Shown: positions 11,797-23,812, counted from the first letter of the stretch. The stretch: 64,000 nucleotides of DNA from Cryptomeria japonica (GCF_030272615.1 NC_081412.1:674062323-674126322), one strand, 5' to 3'. Numbers and translations are program-made. The notes: generated by a model not told the origin, from the sequence alone.

Positions 11797-12290
11797 AAAA
11801 TATTGTCATCCACAGTCGTTCCCACCGAGCTTTGCCACCATTTGTCATTGGGTGTAAGATGTTATCTAAAACTGTATTGTGAGATCATGATGCAGTGAAG
11901 GGATGTCTAAATACAGAAGTCTAGATAGAGTTGTTTGTTTCATCAGTAGTTGTTTCAGCGATCAAAAGTTTAAAATCTTGTTGAGGACTGAAAAATCTTC
12001 AACTTTGGAATTTGAGGAATCTAAAGGAGCTTCCAAGTTTCAGACTTTTATCAAATTTGATTGTGCTCAAACTTGGCAAGTGTTGTATAAGGGAGCCACC
12101 AGATCTGAAACATTGTGCTCTTTTGGAGGATGTGTACTTTTTCACACTAAAAAATTTACATAGGTTTCCCAACTTCTCATTACTGAGGAAGTTAAAGAAG
12201 TTAAGTTTATATAATTGTTTGAGGGTTGATGATCCTCCTCATATTAGTAGGTGTCATGAATTACAGGTATTTCATCTACTTTATAATTAG
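11797..12290 (+). pseudogene. TNL-A, LRR part 2
   Basis: Resumes TNL-A directly after E1 and aligns with TNL-B at about 31235-31730. The frame at 12012-12290 reads LRR segments such as LKELPSFRLLSNLIVLKLGK and KNLHRFPNFSLLRKLKKL, matching TNL-B almost residue for residue; the first half (11797-12010) is frameshifted. TNL-B homology ends near 12290, where AT-rich sequence begins. Confidence 0.85.
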
Positions 12291-13100
12291 TATATATATA
12301 TTTAATAACATATAAAATATGTCGAAAGATACTTTTTTAATTATATCTTAAAATAGAGAAACTGATTAAAATTAAGTGTCTCTAGAAGAATATCTTATAT
12401 CTGTCAACATATTTTATATATATTATTAAATATATATGTGCTAGCATGTTTGAATTGAAACTATTCATTTTCATAAATTTTGTATGGTGGTAACAATTGT
12501 ATTATTTGATTTACATGTGTTACATGCACTTCCTTTAAATCTTTATGTTTAAGTTCTATTGGTATTTACATCATTTGATTTGTGTATGGTAACTCGACAT
12601 CATTGAAATCACATTTTCAAAGTTCTTTAATTTTCTAGTCATTTTCTTTTGAAGTTACAATTATATCATTTCATTCGCATATGAAAAATAAAAAGGGAAA
12701 GAGCAAAGGAAGCCTAAAAACGGCTGTTAGAAATGAAATACTGCTTCTGCCATTAAAACATGAAACGGGTATCTCGCTGGCATTTCTGGTAGCAAAAGAA
12801 TTTTAGCAACTTTATGCTAAGTAGCAGAAAAGATAAGTAGCATAAACCTAATAATAACTTTTATATTTTTTTTTACTTTTATCTTTTTCAAGATTTAGAT
12901 TACTTAGGTTAACAGTTTAACTTGCACCGCTATGATTCTAAATAAAAAAAATTATGAGTTTGTAGGAATTAAAATGGAAACAAAACACTTGTGAAATGCG
13001 AAGAGTACGCTCAGGGTGAAAAAGCAACAAGGCGAGACAGGCAAATCATCTTCTCCGGACCTGCCCTCTTACCCTGTCATTATTTTTTTTTGACCATTCA
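12291..13100. other. AT-rich sequence, no gene seen
   Basis: No domain or long frame on either strand. It includes short inverted ATATATTTAATA/TATTAAATATATA segments near 12293-12305 and 12422-12438 that could be traces of a small element, with no clear boundaries. Confidence 0.5.
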
Positions 13101-13119
13101 GTAGTAGCACAACCCTGCA

Positions 13120-13410
13120 TCATAGCCATCTACGAACAAGAAAAATCATGCGTTCCACTGAACTTATCGAGGCAGTTGTTTGAATATATCTTGACAGCAT
13201 GGACACCATATACTTGATATAATAAGGGAGGGCTTTAATGAGGCTATTCATGTATAAGTCCAAAATGCACAGAGATGTCATATGAGAGATGGAAGCTGGG
13301 AGGAGTGAGATCTTGTTTGACCGCAGTGAGAGCTTTCGTACCAGATCAAATCCCAAGGACTTTGACAACCACTTTAGCTCGTTGAAATCTGCAATCCGTT
13401 CGTCCAACAT
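13120..13410 (-). pseudogene. LRR fragment of an NLR-type gene
   Basis: A 96-codon frame reads VRKLSLRSNKISLLPASIS followed by a second repeat, CILDLYMNSLIKALPYYI. This is the spacing of leucine-rich repeats following a plant NB-ARC domain. It is on the strand opposite to the TNL paralogues and the residues do not match them, so it may derive from a different, possibly CC-type, NLR. No NB-ARC motif is visible upstream. Probably a fragment. Confidence 0.5.
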
Positions 13411-13701
13411 ACTGAAAAGAAAATAAATGTGTTAGATCTAAAATTACACAAGAAATTTTTCCACTTCAAAATTTGTGAATTGCTTCCTGAAATGCTTGCA
13501 AGCTCAACCTGCTCCCCTTTTTCCATATTCCAGGTATGTTCGCATACCTGCGATTTGAAGAGAATTTCACTTTTTTTTAAAAATGTGGAATAAGGAAAAC
13601 ATCGGAGGGACTTTTCAGATACGCAATGGGGTTTCACTGTCTAGGTAATATTATATCACGTATAGTATTCTAAAAATGAGGGTACAATATATTTCCTATT
13701 G

Positions 13702-14033
13702 ATGAAAATAGGGGTTAATATAAAGATGGCGACCTTAATGAGGAATTGTTTACGCATCAGCCTGAAGGATTTATTAAAAAGGGTCAGGAACATCTCTATT
13801 GTAGATTGAAACAAAGATCACAAGTTTACTCGCTATGAGTCTGATCCTTGTATATATTTTAAAAAGCTTTCCAATGGTGAATTTGTTATACTTCTCCTTT
13901 ATGTGGATGACATGCTAGTGGGCGGCACAAGCATGAAAATTGTTCATGAGCTTAAAACTCACTTAGCTAATGAGTTTGCCATGAAAGATTTAGGGGCAGC
14001 GAAGAAAATTCTTGGGATAACCATTTTTTGAAT
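13702..14033 (+). pseudogene. Copia reverse-transcriptase fragment, + arm of an inverted repeat
   Basis: Reads HQPEGFIKKGQEHLYC (frameshifted), then DHKFTRYESDPCIYF and LLLYVDDMLVGGTSMKI, the copia RT catalytic YVDD core. It matches the minus-strand copy at 15095-15475 almost throughout but lacks the RT segment containing SLYGLKKAARQWYLKF. With that copy it forms an inverted repeat of about 330-380 bp arms. Confidence 0.85.
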
Positions 14034-15485
14034 CAAGTTATTGATGACCAATTCTGGTTTGTACATACACAGCTGCAAGCAGCTTCAAAAATAAACACAA
14101 TAATGATATTCAAACAACTCTTAAAGAGCTTTACAAATAGAAGACAAAGAGCCAAAGGTTTTGGCGACAAAGTGGAAGGAGTCCTTTGGACTTCACTCCC
14201 AACAATCTCCCACTTGAAGGCCAATGAACTGCTACAACAAGTAGATTCCCCCACTCAGTCCTGCTACCAGATATTGGAAAGGCCGAGAGAAGCTCGGTAG
14301 AAATCAAACTTCTCCCACTTAACAACTTTAGTGAGCACATCAGTTGGGTTCTTTTCGGTGTGAATTTTATCTAAATGAAACTTGCCTTCTTCGACCATGT
14401 GACAAACATAATGACTACGAACATCATGTTTTGATCAAGGTTGAGATGTCTGATGCTTAGTCATAAAGATGGCACTGATATTATCATAAAACAAGGCAAA
14501 ATTTGATTGCTTCAAACCCAACTCGCTGAACAAGAGTTGCAACCATACCATCTCCTTGGCTCCCTCAGAAAGAGCTATGTATCCAGCCTCTGCAGTCGAT
14601 TGAGCAACTATATGTTGTAATTTAGAACTAATCGCTGCCCCAACAAATGTGAAAGCATAACCTAAAGTAGACTTCCTTTTGTCTAAATCTTTGGCAAAAT
14701 CAGAATCAGTAAACCCTTGCAAGTGTGCCTTTCTCTTCCCAAACCATAAGCAAAGGTTTGAAGTACCCTTGAGATACCATAAAATATACTTGATCGCCTC
14801 CCAATGTGGTTTGCCCGGATTAGCCATAAATCTGCTCACCACTCCCACAGCATGAGCAATATCCAGACAAGTAGACACCATAGTGTACATAAGACTTCCA
14901 ATTGTAGATTTGTATGGAATTTTGTCCATAAACTCCTTATCTTCTTGTGTTTTTGGACACAATTGAGAAGACAACTGAAAATGAGAGGCTAAGGGGACAC
15001 ATACAGACTTAGCATCCATCATACCAAATCTGTCCAATACTTTTTTAATGTAGTCTTGTTGAGATAGTTTGAGTTCTTTCTTTTTCCTATCTCAAAAAAT
15101 GGTCATCCTAAGAATTTTCTTCGTTGCCCCTAAATATTTCATGGAAAACTCATTAGCTAAATGAGTTTTAAGCTCATGAACAATTTTCATGCTTGTGCCA
15201 CCCACTAGCATATCATCCATATAAAGGAGAAGTATAACAAATTCGCCATTGGGAAACTTTATAAAATAGATACAAGGATCAGACTCATAGCGAGTAAACT
15301 TGTGATCAATCATAAAATTGTCAAATTTGAGATACCATTGTCTTGCGGCTTTCTTGAGCCCATACAAACTCCATTTCAATCTACAATAGAGATGTTCTTG
15401 ACCCTTTTTGATAAATCCTTCAGGCTGATACATAAACAATTCCTCATTAAGGTCGCCATCTTTATATAAGTTAATGAAATTGTTT
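14034..15485 (-). pseudogene. Copia Pol remnant (RT, RNase H) plus start of its 3' LTR
   Basis: Read right to left: RT with QPEGFIKKGQEHLYCRLKW, SLYGLKKAARQWYLKFD and LLLYMDDMLVGG (YMDD for YVDD), then GSLMYTMVSTCLDIAHAVG and the RNase H region (LQGFTDSDFAKDLDKRKST; AQSTAEAGYIALSEGAKE). After a stop at 14435 and frame changes, a conserved Pol tail continues (EEGKFHLDKIHTEKN and DVLTKV, about 14280-14400). A polypurine tract (AAGTGGGAGATTG) abuts an LTR start TGTTGGGAGTG at about 14204, and the LTR is cut off near 14034 at the inverted + copy. Confidence 0.88.
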
Positions 15486-15494
15486 ATATAAATA

Positions 15495-15862
15495 AGGGAG
15501 GGCCGACAATCCTCCTAATATTAGTGGCTACCATGAATTACAAGCACCCCATCTAATCTATAGTGATAATATTAAAGGACCTCCCAAAATGATTATAGGA
15601 AGTCATACTCAGTTGGTATTCTTGTAATGAAATTAATGTTGTTAGTTTTTAATTTCATGTGGACCTCCAACCTAATGGGGGTCTTCTATCTCATCCAAAA
15701 CTCTTCAAAGTGGAAAGCTTCTCAAACTTAAGTGATGAAAGTGCACCAAAGACATTTAAAGTGTGGCAGTGGCTAAAGGACAAGACCATTCTTGGGATAA
15801 GCTATGTCTATGGAGGGAAGAATTATTACTCTACCAAAGCTCTGTATGACTCACACAAGTAA
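15495..15862 (+). pseudogene. TNL C-terminal LRR fragment
   Basis: Aligns with the 3' part of the TNL-B LRR exon and post-LRR region. PPNISGYHELQ-like sequence is followed, in the frame from 15659, by FSNLSDESAPKTF, then VWQWLKDKTILG and GGKNYYSTKALYD. TNL-B has FSNLSDVSIPGALKEWQWLK and GGKTYYS. It ends with TAA at 15860 and lacks the repeat and hydrophobic tail of TNL-B. It overlaps part 2 of TNL-A by about 70 bp in gene coordinates, so a simple insertion does not explain the split. Confidence 0.75.
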
Positions 15863-18550
15863 AGCCGATTTTTATAGTTTCTTTAAATGTAGATACTAAA
15901 TACAAATAGAATAAAATAGAAAACATAAACAATGTCAGAAATAAATCTCAAATAGTTTATTTTATTCAACTTCCTCTAATAGATTACATTTTGTAGATTG
16001 GCATTCAATTTGTACAAAAGAGAGTTTTTTTTTTTGAGGTTGCAACCTCATTTTGTGGCTTATATAAAGATAGGCATACACAACCCAAAATAGAGCATAC
16101 ATTATTTAATTAATTTTTGAATTGTTACCTAAACTTAAACAAAACACGAAATCTATAATCAACATAACCAAAAATCTACATGTGAAGGAACACATAGCAT
16201 GTTTCTAAGAGAAATGTGTAGTGTGGTGGTGCACAAATATTATGTTGGAACAAAAAGTGAAAATGACAATCTATGAAAGGTTGTATGCAAATTGATTACG
16301 AATGGATTGATGGATTGAGTGGAAAAAGGGTACAGCTCTATTCAAAAAATTGTAGAAGCCTAAGTGTTTGAATGTAAATAGAGGTAGTGATAAATCAAGG
16401 TTTAAATGTTTCAATCAAGTGGGTAGTGACTTATTGCTATGATTGGCATGTTGAAAAGTGTCATGAGTCTTCTCTATGTTAGAGAAAGGAATGGATATCC
16501 TTGTGATCTCTTATGAGGGAGAGAGAGATGAGTAAATGGGTAATTGATATCTACAAAGAAGTGTTTCCCAGTGAGCTACACAGGTTTTGATTTCACCAAA
16601 TTGTGTCATCTTTTACTAACAAGGTCACATCAAGTTGCAAAGATCCAGTTTTCAAAGCTTCAAGATCAAATTGTGAGTCTTAGCATCAAGGGGCACCACA
16701 CTATTTTCAAAGAAACAAACACCACATTATATGCTACCTTTAAATTTGTCAACATCAAGAAAGGAATGGAAAAATAGAAAGAAAAATGTTTCTTATGCAA
16801 CACACCATATCAAAGTGAGAAGCTGACTTGAGATGATGAATGAACCTCCAACATCTGGCATCACCAACCATCAATATGGTCTTGTTACACTTTATCTATT
16901 TAATGTTCCAAGTTAGTCTTTTTCCAGCCTTCATCGAATGTAGTGAAGATAGCCCACGAAGTCTAAGCATAAATGTTTGAAGATCCTTTTAAAACATTGA
17001 TAAACTCTTCTATAAGATGCTAAATAATTATTTTAATAATTTGGAATGCACTTTCCTTTTTATTCTTTTCAAATGGTTTTCCTTTCTTCTATTGCCATCT
17101 AACTATTTCTTACAATTTTATTTTCTTAATTGATTACATCATCAACATTGTAACTATTAACTAAGTTTAACACAAGTCTAGTACTATAAAATTTCATTAG
17201 AGAGGCTTGATGTTTTAGAGGTATTAATGGAGGCTCTAAATATGTATTGCAATATGTTATTGTTGAATAATACATTGAGCATGGCCATTTTTGGAGGCTA
17301 TATTTTTCCTCTTGAGGGTTTTCCTAGGGTATATCTTGTGTCATCTTTGATGTTTTGTTGTCTATGCTCTTACATGTGGATGCTAAGTACTTTTTTGCAT
17401 AGATTTCTCTTTTTGGTTATGTAGAAATTGTCATTTTATGGCTGCAATTTTCCTTTCAGGCAAGGATTTAGGGACCTACTAAGTAGTACAGGGATGAGAT
17501 CATGTTGATGTTGAAAATAGAATATGCTTAGGCTACCACTGATATATTCCTTGATGTGTCAATATATGCTTTTGTAACCAAAATATCTTTCTATATGTTG
17601 TTAATAAAATTTCATGTCATTGATACAAGTGCAAAATATGTTTCTGCAAGTAGATTAAAGGCTCATGACATCAAGTCTTGAATATGGCACAAAAAAATAG
17701 ATACATTAAGAAACTAAACATCATCAAATTTAAAAAGAATTATGACACTGCAAGAAAGGATCTTATTAAAATTTTCACACACTTGGCTGACATATCATGC
17801 AATGATGACCATGTAGTATGATATTATACAACCATATCGATTTGTTGAGTTGTGCGGATATTTACTACTGCAAAATTAAACCATTAAAAAATTCAAATAA
17901 TTCTTTCAAACTTTGATTTCAATGTTTATATAGGCATACTTAAGGATTTTGATATTTTTGGATCCAACAATGGTCTTGATTTTGCTCCATATTGAGTTGA
18001 TTTTTCTCTCAATGTTCAATCTCTCAAAAAATAGAGAGGAATCATAGACAAAGTGATTTGATATCATGTTGAAGTTGATAGTGAACCCCATATCTCTGAA
18101 GAAACACCTAAAACCAAAACACCTATCATGTCTAATGATAAAAATTAATTTTTGTGTGTTATGCAACCTTGAGAACAAAATTGATCTAGAAAAGCATAAT
18201 GTCTTATGTATTGATTTAACAACTCAATGAACACTATATAGAGATGAATTCTTATGAAATCAAAAAGAAAATCATAGACAAAACCTTAAGTTAGGATTAA
18301 GTTAGATCAAGAAAAGTACATCATCAACATATGTTATGAGACAACATTGACCTAAATATAGAAAAATGGCCCTAATTTAGCTTAATTAATAATAAAATTA
18401 AAAGGGGGCCTAATTAGTGATCAATAAACAAATGATTACTTATATAATCTAACAATTTTTTTTAATAATTTAATTTTTTTAAGTGAGCATATTTATCTTC
18501 AAAGAAGTTAGAATATGTTATTATTTTGAAATATAAGAAAAGTGATTTTA
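15863..18550. other. No gene seen; retroelement debris
   Basis: AT-rich, with no domain recognised on either strand. The sequence at 17250-17345 (TTATTGTTGAATAATAC followed by CTCTTGAGGGTTTTCC) resembles the end of a plant copia LTR and parallels 265-365 and 35640-35820, but no primer-binding site follows. Confidence 0.4.
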
Positions 18551-18559
18551 GACTAATAC

Positions 18560-18910
18560 AATCACTAATCTTGTGGAGGTGGTAGCTATTTACTACGTCT
18601 TGCTATAATGAAAGAAGGTATAATCGAATCATCATAGAAGGTGATTAAAAAAAACCATCCTCCTACTCAAGAACGAAGTCATTATGGATTGGAGTGTGAA
18701 GACATTATGGCTTAGTGTAAGGCCCTCATTCATGGGATTAGCCACATATGCCTTTTTCATACAAGAAGGAAAGACAATAAAATTGCAAACATGTTGGCTT
18801 CATTAGGATTGTTTTCCAAGAATTTAAAAATATGGATGAATATCATTAATATTTTGGATTTGGTTAATGAGGCAATCTCCAAGGACATAAAGATTAATGA
18901 TGAAGTATAA
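18560..18910 (+). pseudogene. Retroelement RNase H-like fragment
   Basis: In one frame after about 18670: HYGLECEDIMA, a TAG where Gln fits, CKALIHGISHICLFHTRR, then KDNKIANMLASLGLF and NLKIWMN. The NKIANMLASLGL segment matches the C-terminal N-x-x-AD-x-LA motif of plant retroelement RNase H domains, with Asp replaced by Asn. The catalytic N-terminal part is not readable. It could belong to a LINE or a Ty3-type Pol. Confidence 0.55.
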
Positions 18911-19294
18911 TCCAATGATGAAGTATATCTATGATTTATGTTTTGGCGGTGAATGTGTCCTTCAAAAAGTAGAGTCACTTCACCCGTTTCTTGTAAGCAT
19001 TGTCATGCTCAAATTGCTAGTTTTTACTCTCTCTACCTAGTTTTTATGTTGAAACTCTCTATGATTAAGATGGGAAGGGATCTAATACAAGTTGAACCCA
19101 ATTTATGTGATGATTTCATAATTAATGTTAATCTATGACAAAAAGTGGTTAAAGGGAACCTAGATAGTTATGTTGAAGGCAGGCAAGGTTTTGACCTAGA
19201 GCTCTCCAAGAATTTTTCCTAGGCCTGGTAGAAGGGGGAAGTGAAAATTAGAAATGTTTCTTTCGAAGTCACCTCAGATTTAATTGCTGCCACC

Positions 19295-19554
19295 AACCCC
19301 CTCTCTTTTCATCAACCCTCCCCTCTCTCTTTGTCTCTGGTCTCTCCCTCTTTTTCCCTCAACCCTTCCCTTCCCCCGTCTCTATCTTATGTATCTCCCT
19401 CTCTCACTTGGGCTCTCTTTGTCTAGAGGTGAGAGGCCTAACACCTAGGGAGAGAGGAGTGAGATACCTAGGGAGAGAGATATAGGGGTATAGAGATGGC
19501 TGATGAGATAGGGAGGGGGTAGAGAGAGGTATATATGAAGGGAGAGATGTGGAT

Positions 19555-19607
<53 letters not shown>

Positions 19608-20830
19608 AGAGAGAGGGAGGCATGAATAGAGATGGGGGTAAGGAAGGAAGGTAAGGTAGAGAAGGAGAGATGGTGGAAGAGACATAGAGGGGGGAGATGT
19701 TGAGATATGAGGGGGAGAGAGATGTTCACAAAGAGAGAAAGAGGGGTAAGGAAATAGGGAGAGAGATGGAGAGGGAGGTAAAGAACTAGAGTGAAGAGAC
19801 CTATAGCCTGGGGAGAGAGGGGTGAGAGACCTGGGGGAAATAGAGGTGAGAGAGATATATGGGAAGAGAGTTGGGTAATGAGATAGGGATGGAGAGGTAG
19901 AGAGGTGAAGATAGAGAGAAGGAGAGAGATAGAGGATGGGAGGAAGAAGTAATGATCGAAAGAACATATAGAGAGAGGGGAGAGAAACAATAAGAGATGG
20001 AGATAGAAGAAGGGAGAGTGAGGAAGGAAGGGATATAGATGGGGGTAAGGAATGAAGGTGAGGTAAAAATGGAGAGAAGATGGGAGAGACCTAGATAAAT
20101 AAAGGTAGTGAGGGAGAGGTGTGTAAAGAGATAGAGAAAACATATAATAGAGAGTGAAGGGTACGAAAGAGAGGTAAAGAGGTAATGTTAGATCTTAGGG
20201 TTGAGAGGAGAGAGTGAGATAAAGAGAGGTAGAAATGGGATAGATGAAGAGTGATAGAGAGAGATCTATAGGTTTAGAGTTTTGGGGAGATAAATACAGT
20301 GGCATAGAGAGAGTGAGAGAATGATGATAGAATCATGTTGATTACTAAAATTTGACGAAGTTTAAACATTTAAATGATCGTCTAAAACCTAGAATCTACA
20401 TTATAACTCCTAGAGATCTAAAACCACTCTCAAATATCTTGCCAATATATACATGAAATACTTAAATGTTATATTTCATGTATATATTATTGTTGGGAGA
20501 AAGAGAGAGTGAAAGAGAAAGACAATTTGGCAATGCTATACATTTGGCTAGTGTCAAATTTGGCGCTAGCCAAATGGAAATGCACTTTTCAAAATGCATT
20601 TCTATTGACACCAAATTTGGTGCTAGGCAATGGAAATGCACTTTTCAAAATACATTTCCATTTGGCTAGCACCAAATCTGACACTCACCTTATTTGGTGC
20701 ATGCCAAATAGATTTGGCGTGACCAAACCATAGGTTTGACATGCCAAATATGGTGAGTGCCAAATGGCTACATTTGAGCAAAAATTAAAATTGGCAACTT
20801 TTTGGTCCTCCATCTTGGTGCACATACCCC
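19295..20830. mobile_element. E2: relative of E1, right end and purine arm
   Basis: Pyrimidine-rich 19295-19430, then an abrupt switch to purine-rich 19438-20330 (perfect (GA)n at about 19556-19598). This is followed by the E1-shared block (20335-20490), a CCAAAT/ATTTGG motif cluster (20527-20775) and a terminus whose reverse complement is GGGGTATGTGCACCAAGATGG then AGGACCAAAAAG. This is the E1 terminus (GGGTAAGTGCACAAAGATGG then TGGTCAAAAAG) with substitutions. The left terminus was not found, so the element may be truncated or longer than stated. No coding sequence. Confidence 0.65.
20527..20775. repeat. E2 subterminal CCAAAT/ATTTGG motif cluster
   Basis: About twelve copies of ATTTGG or CCAAAT within 250 bases, often as palindromes such as CACCAAATTTGGTGC (about 20609) and TTTGGCGCTAGCCAAA (about 20559). 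A direct repeat GGAAATGCACTTTTCAAAA occurs at 20576 and 20632. It occupies the same place as the GCGTACG clusters of E1, but the motif is unrelated. Confidence 0.6.
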
Positions 20831-21985
20831 ATAAAAATTACATAAAATTCAATTAAGTGTGATAAATTAAGAGATGTTGGATTATGAAAGATAATTAATT
20901 AAATATTGATTTAATTAGTTATATAATAGAAGGTTGATTTCAAGGTGTCTATAGTTCATAGTAAAAAACACATAATCACTAATTCTTGAGATGTATTTTC
21001 ATAGATGCATTGAATTTATGCTCTCAATTTTTTAAATGAGGCATCATGACCATTATTGATCTCTTTTCCTCAAATCCACATGCTCTTGGCTCTTGTGGCT
21101 CAGGGCTAACTATTCTTTAACAAGTTACGATCATAAATCTTTTTAGGAAATCTTGCAAGTAGTGGAAGAGCACCAATAGCTGTCATAGCTAACTTCATGC
21201 ACCCATAGATCCTAAACGATACATCAAATTTTGACGATATTTTTTAGTTGTCTTCGTATGCGACTTAACTGCTTATAGCTATTGTTTTGGCTTTTGGGTA
21301 GTAATGATGCATGCTGCAAGATTAGTTATGTGCATAAAGGTCGAAAAGTACACATTTCAAAGTGTCGTTTGATACCTAATTAAAGATGTTCCAATAATTG
21401 TCCACTCAAAATCGCCAGTACTTGTGGACAAATGTACCAATAGTTTTGTACAAATGTTCCAATAGTGGTGTACAAATGGGCCAATTCTGAACAAAAATTG
21501 ACAAAAAGTGATCGACTATTGGTACATGTCAAATTTATTAATGAGCTTTTCAAAAATTGGAACTATGACGCCTATTGGGGGTTCATTATGATAATAAGTG
21601 TGCGGTTATTAGAACTATGACGACTACTAATGCTCTTCCCCTGATCTCTTCTCACATATAGCACAAAATTATCTTATAATCCTTGTAACCATGTTGAAAA
21701 TCATGAAGCATTAGTACTTTTTCCATTTTACAATTACAAGTTCTTCATAATGATCATTCTTAAATTTCTAAATAATGAAGCATTAGTACTTTTTCCATTT
21801 GACAATTACAAGTTCTTCACAAGTGGTCATTCTTGAATTTCTTTGCATTTCCCTAAGAAGTAAAATTTGATTGAGATGTTCTCTTTCATTGAATCTATAG
21901 CTTTCACGTTACAAAATGGAATTGAAAAGTAGGATGCATTTTTCTTAGTCTCTCAAATTAGAGTTAATGCTACCTAGCTCTTTTT
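20831..21985. other. No gene seen; short tandem repeats
   Basis: No domain on either strand. At 21420-21485 there are three to four copies of a ~22-base unit with GTACAAATGTTCCAATAGT. At 21703-21850 a ~74-base unit containing AGCATTAGTACTTTTTCC and ACAATTACAAGTTCTTCA is duplicated in tandem. Confidence 0.6.
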
Positions 21986-21989
21986 TAAT

Positions 21990-23135
21990 TAAGGAATCTC
22001 AATTTCAGCTTTTATTGCTTGGATGCCCGTATTCACCGCCAGGGAAGTTTCCTTTCTTAGGGTTCTCTTTTCCGGGCACTTTCCTAGCAAGTTTAGGTGA
22101 GACAATGTGAACGAAATAGCCTGCTTTCCCCTCTTTCAGTGCGCAAACCCCAGCTTGCTTGTTCGGGGAAAAATGGCTTTGTGAGAAGTTATTTAATTGG
22201 TTAAGCAATAAGATGGTATAGGGAGCTCTCTGCCTGCGCCATAAATGATAGGGCAAAGTATGGCAGTAAAGCTGTTACCAAAGATACGGAAGTGGAAGTT
22301 TTTATGCAAAATCTCTTTTATGTTCATTTTTCAGTACCCATTACAACTTTGGTGAAGGAAAGTAGATTTAATTGTTTTGGGTTCTAATTAAAGTTGAATC
22401 TGCTGATAAAATGCTCAAGGTAAAAGGAATGTTGCCTTTGATTTCGTTTCTGCTTTGTAGCTGGGGTTTTCTTGCTTTGCAGCTACTTTCTGTTTCCTAT
22501 TCTAAATTTTATCTACTGATAAAATGGTCGACTGTCCAGTAGTGGGTAATTGGTTTAATTACTAGTTATCTGTGTTCTTTTTATGCTTTTTGTCAGTAAC
22601 CTTTACAACTGCGGTGGAGGAAAGTAGATTAAATTAGCCATTTTCCTAGCAAGTTTAGGTGAGACCATGCGGACGAAATAGTCTGATTTCCCCCTTTTTA
22701 GCGCAGAAACCCCTGCTTGCTTGTTCTGTCGAAATTGGCTTTGTGAGAAGTTATTTAGTTCGTTAAGCAATAACGTGGCATCGAGAGTCTCCAACTGCAC
22801 CAGAAATAATAGGGCAAATGAAGACAGTAATACTGCTACCACAGGTATGTAGTTTTTCTGCAAAATCTGCGTTATTTTTCTATGCTTTTTAGAGTACCCT
22901 TTACAACTGTGATGGAGGCTCAGAGTAGATTAAATTCTTCTGGGTGCTGCTTAAAGATGAATCTGCTGAAAAAATACTCACCGTAAAAGGGATGTTGGCT
23001 TTGATTTCGTTTCTGCTCTGTAGCTGGGGCTTTCTTTGTAGCTATTTTCTGTTTCCTATTCAAAATTTTATTGCTGATAATAGGCCGGTCAACCGTCCAG
23101 CAGTGGGTAAATGGTTTGGTTAGCAGTTATCATGT
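21990..23135. repeat. Tandem ~0.6 kb duplication with exon-like sequence
   Basis: Two diverged copies, roughly 21990-22625 and 22635-23135. The shared segments include CTAGCAAGTTTAGGTGAGAC, GCTTTGTGAGAAGTTATTTA, GATTTCGTTTCTGCT, AGCTGGGG and CTGTTTCCTATTC. A minus-strand frame of ~85 codons is kept in both (NKQAGVCALKEGKAGYF; NKQAGVSALKRGKSDYF), and in the second copy it is preceded by a hydrophobic stretch (VVAVLLSSFALLFLV). On the + strand a TPACLF.. frame flanked by AG and CAG/GTATGT is also possible. The minus frames start at TTG rather than ATG and the first copy is frameshifted at its start. Function unknown; it could be part of an exon of an unrecognised gene. Confidence 0.45.
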
Positions 23136-23812
23136 TACATAATTGATTTTATAGTGAAGAAAAGGAAGGTTCCCAAATGTCCTGTTTCTATTTGTTTTTT
23201 TGGAAATATATTATATAATTTATGATAGAATAACTTTTTATATTTAAGAAATTTTATGGTTAAGTGTATTTGAGTTGGAGTAGTATTAGGATGGGAGAGA
23301 AGGCCCAATGCTTCATTTCTACATAGATCCAATGTGTGCTAAGTAGATCATTCATTCTCACGAGAGATGGATTGTTGTGACTTGTGAATCATTGCTCATG
23401 AAACATGGGTCAATGAGTTTGACTAAAAAAAAAAAGAGTTGAATCCTAATAGCAATATCATAATTCCTCATAATTCAATAAAGAAATAAAGATAAACCCT
23501 TTACACTTGGTTAAGATCTCAACCTAACCTTTTAGTTTCTATTTTATTTAGGCTTGGCACTCAAAGACATCCATGTTTAGCCTATAACCTAGGAAATTCC
23601 CAATGACCATATTTTCCATTATACTTAGATACATATCAATTACCAAGTTAGGTATCTTAAGATGGATGCCACCATTCTCTAGGAGTGATTCAAATGGAAT
23701 GAGAATATCATCACAAATAGGATGCTTGTGAAAATATTTATCCATGATCGATGACTATCCCTACCCTCAAAACTTGGAGTACAACTCTTTGATTCAGAAC
23801 AACACATGTGAG
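23136..23812. other. No gene seen
   Basis: AT-rich; minus-strand frames of about 65 codons (23135-23332, 23548-23745) have no recognisable family and could be retroelement debris. Confidence 0.4.

Noticed and set aside
19404-20143. 187- and 232-codon minus-strand frames
   Set aside because: Ser/Leu/Pro/Tyr-rich readings of the E2 purine arm; no protein-like composition.
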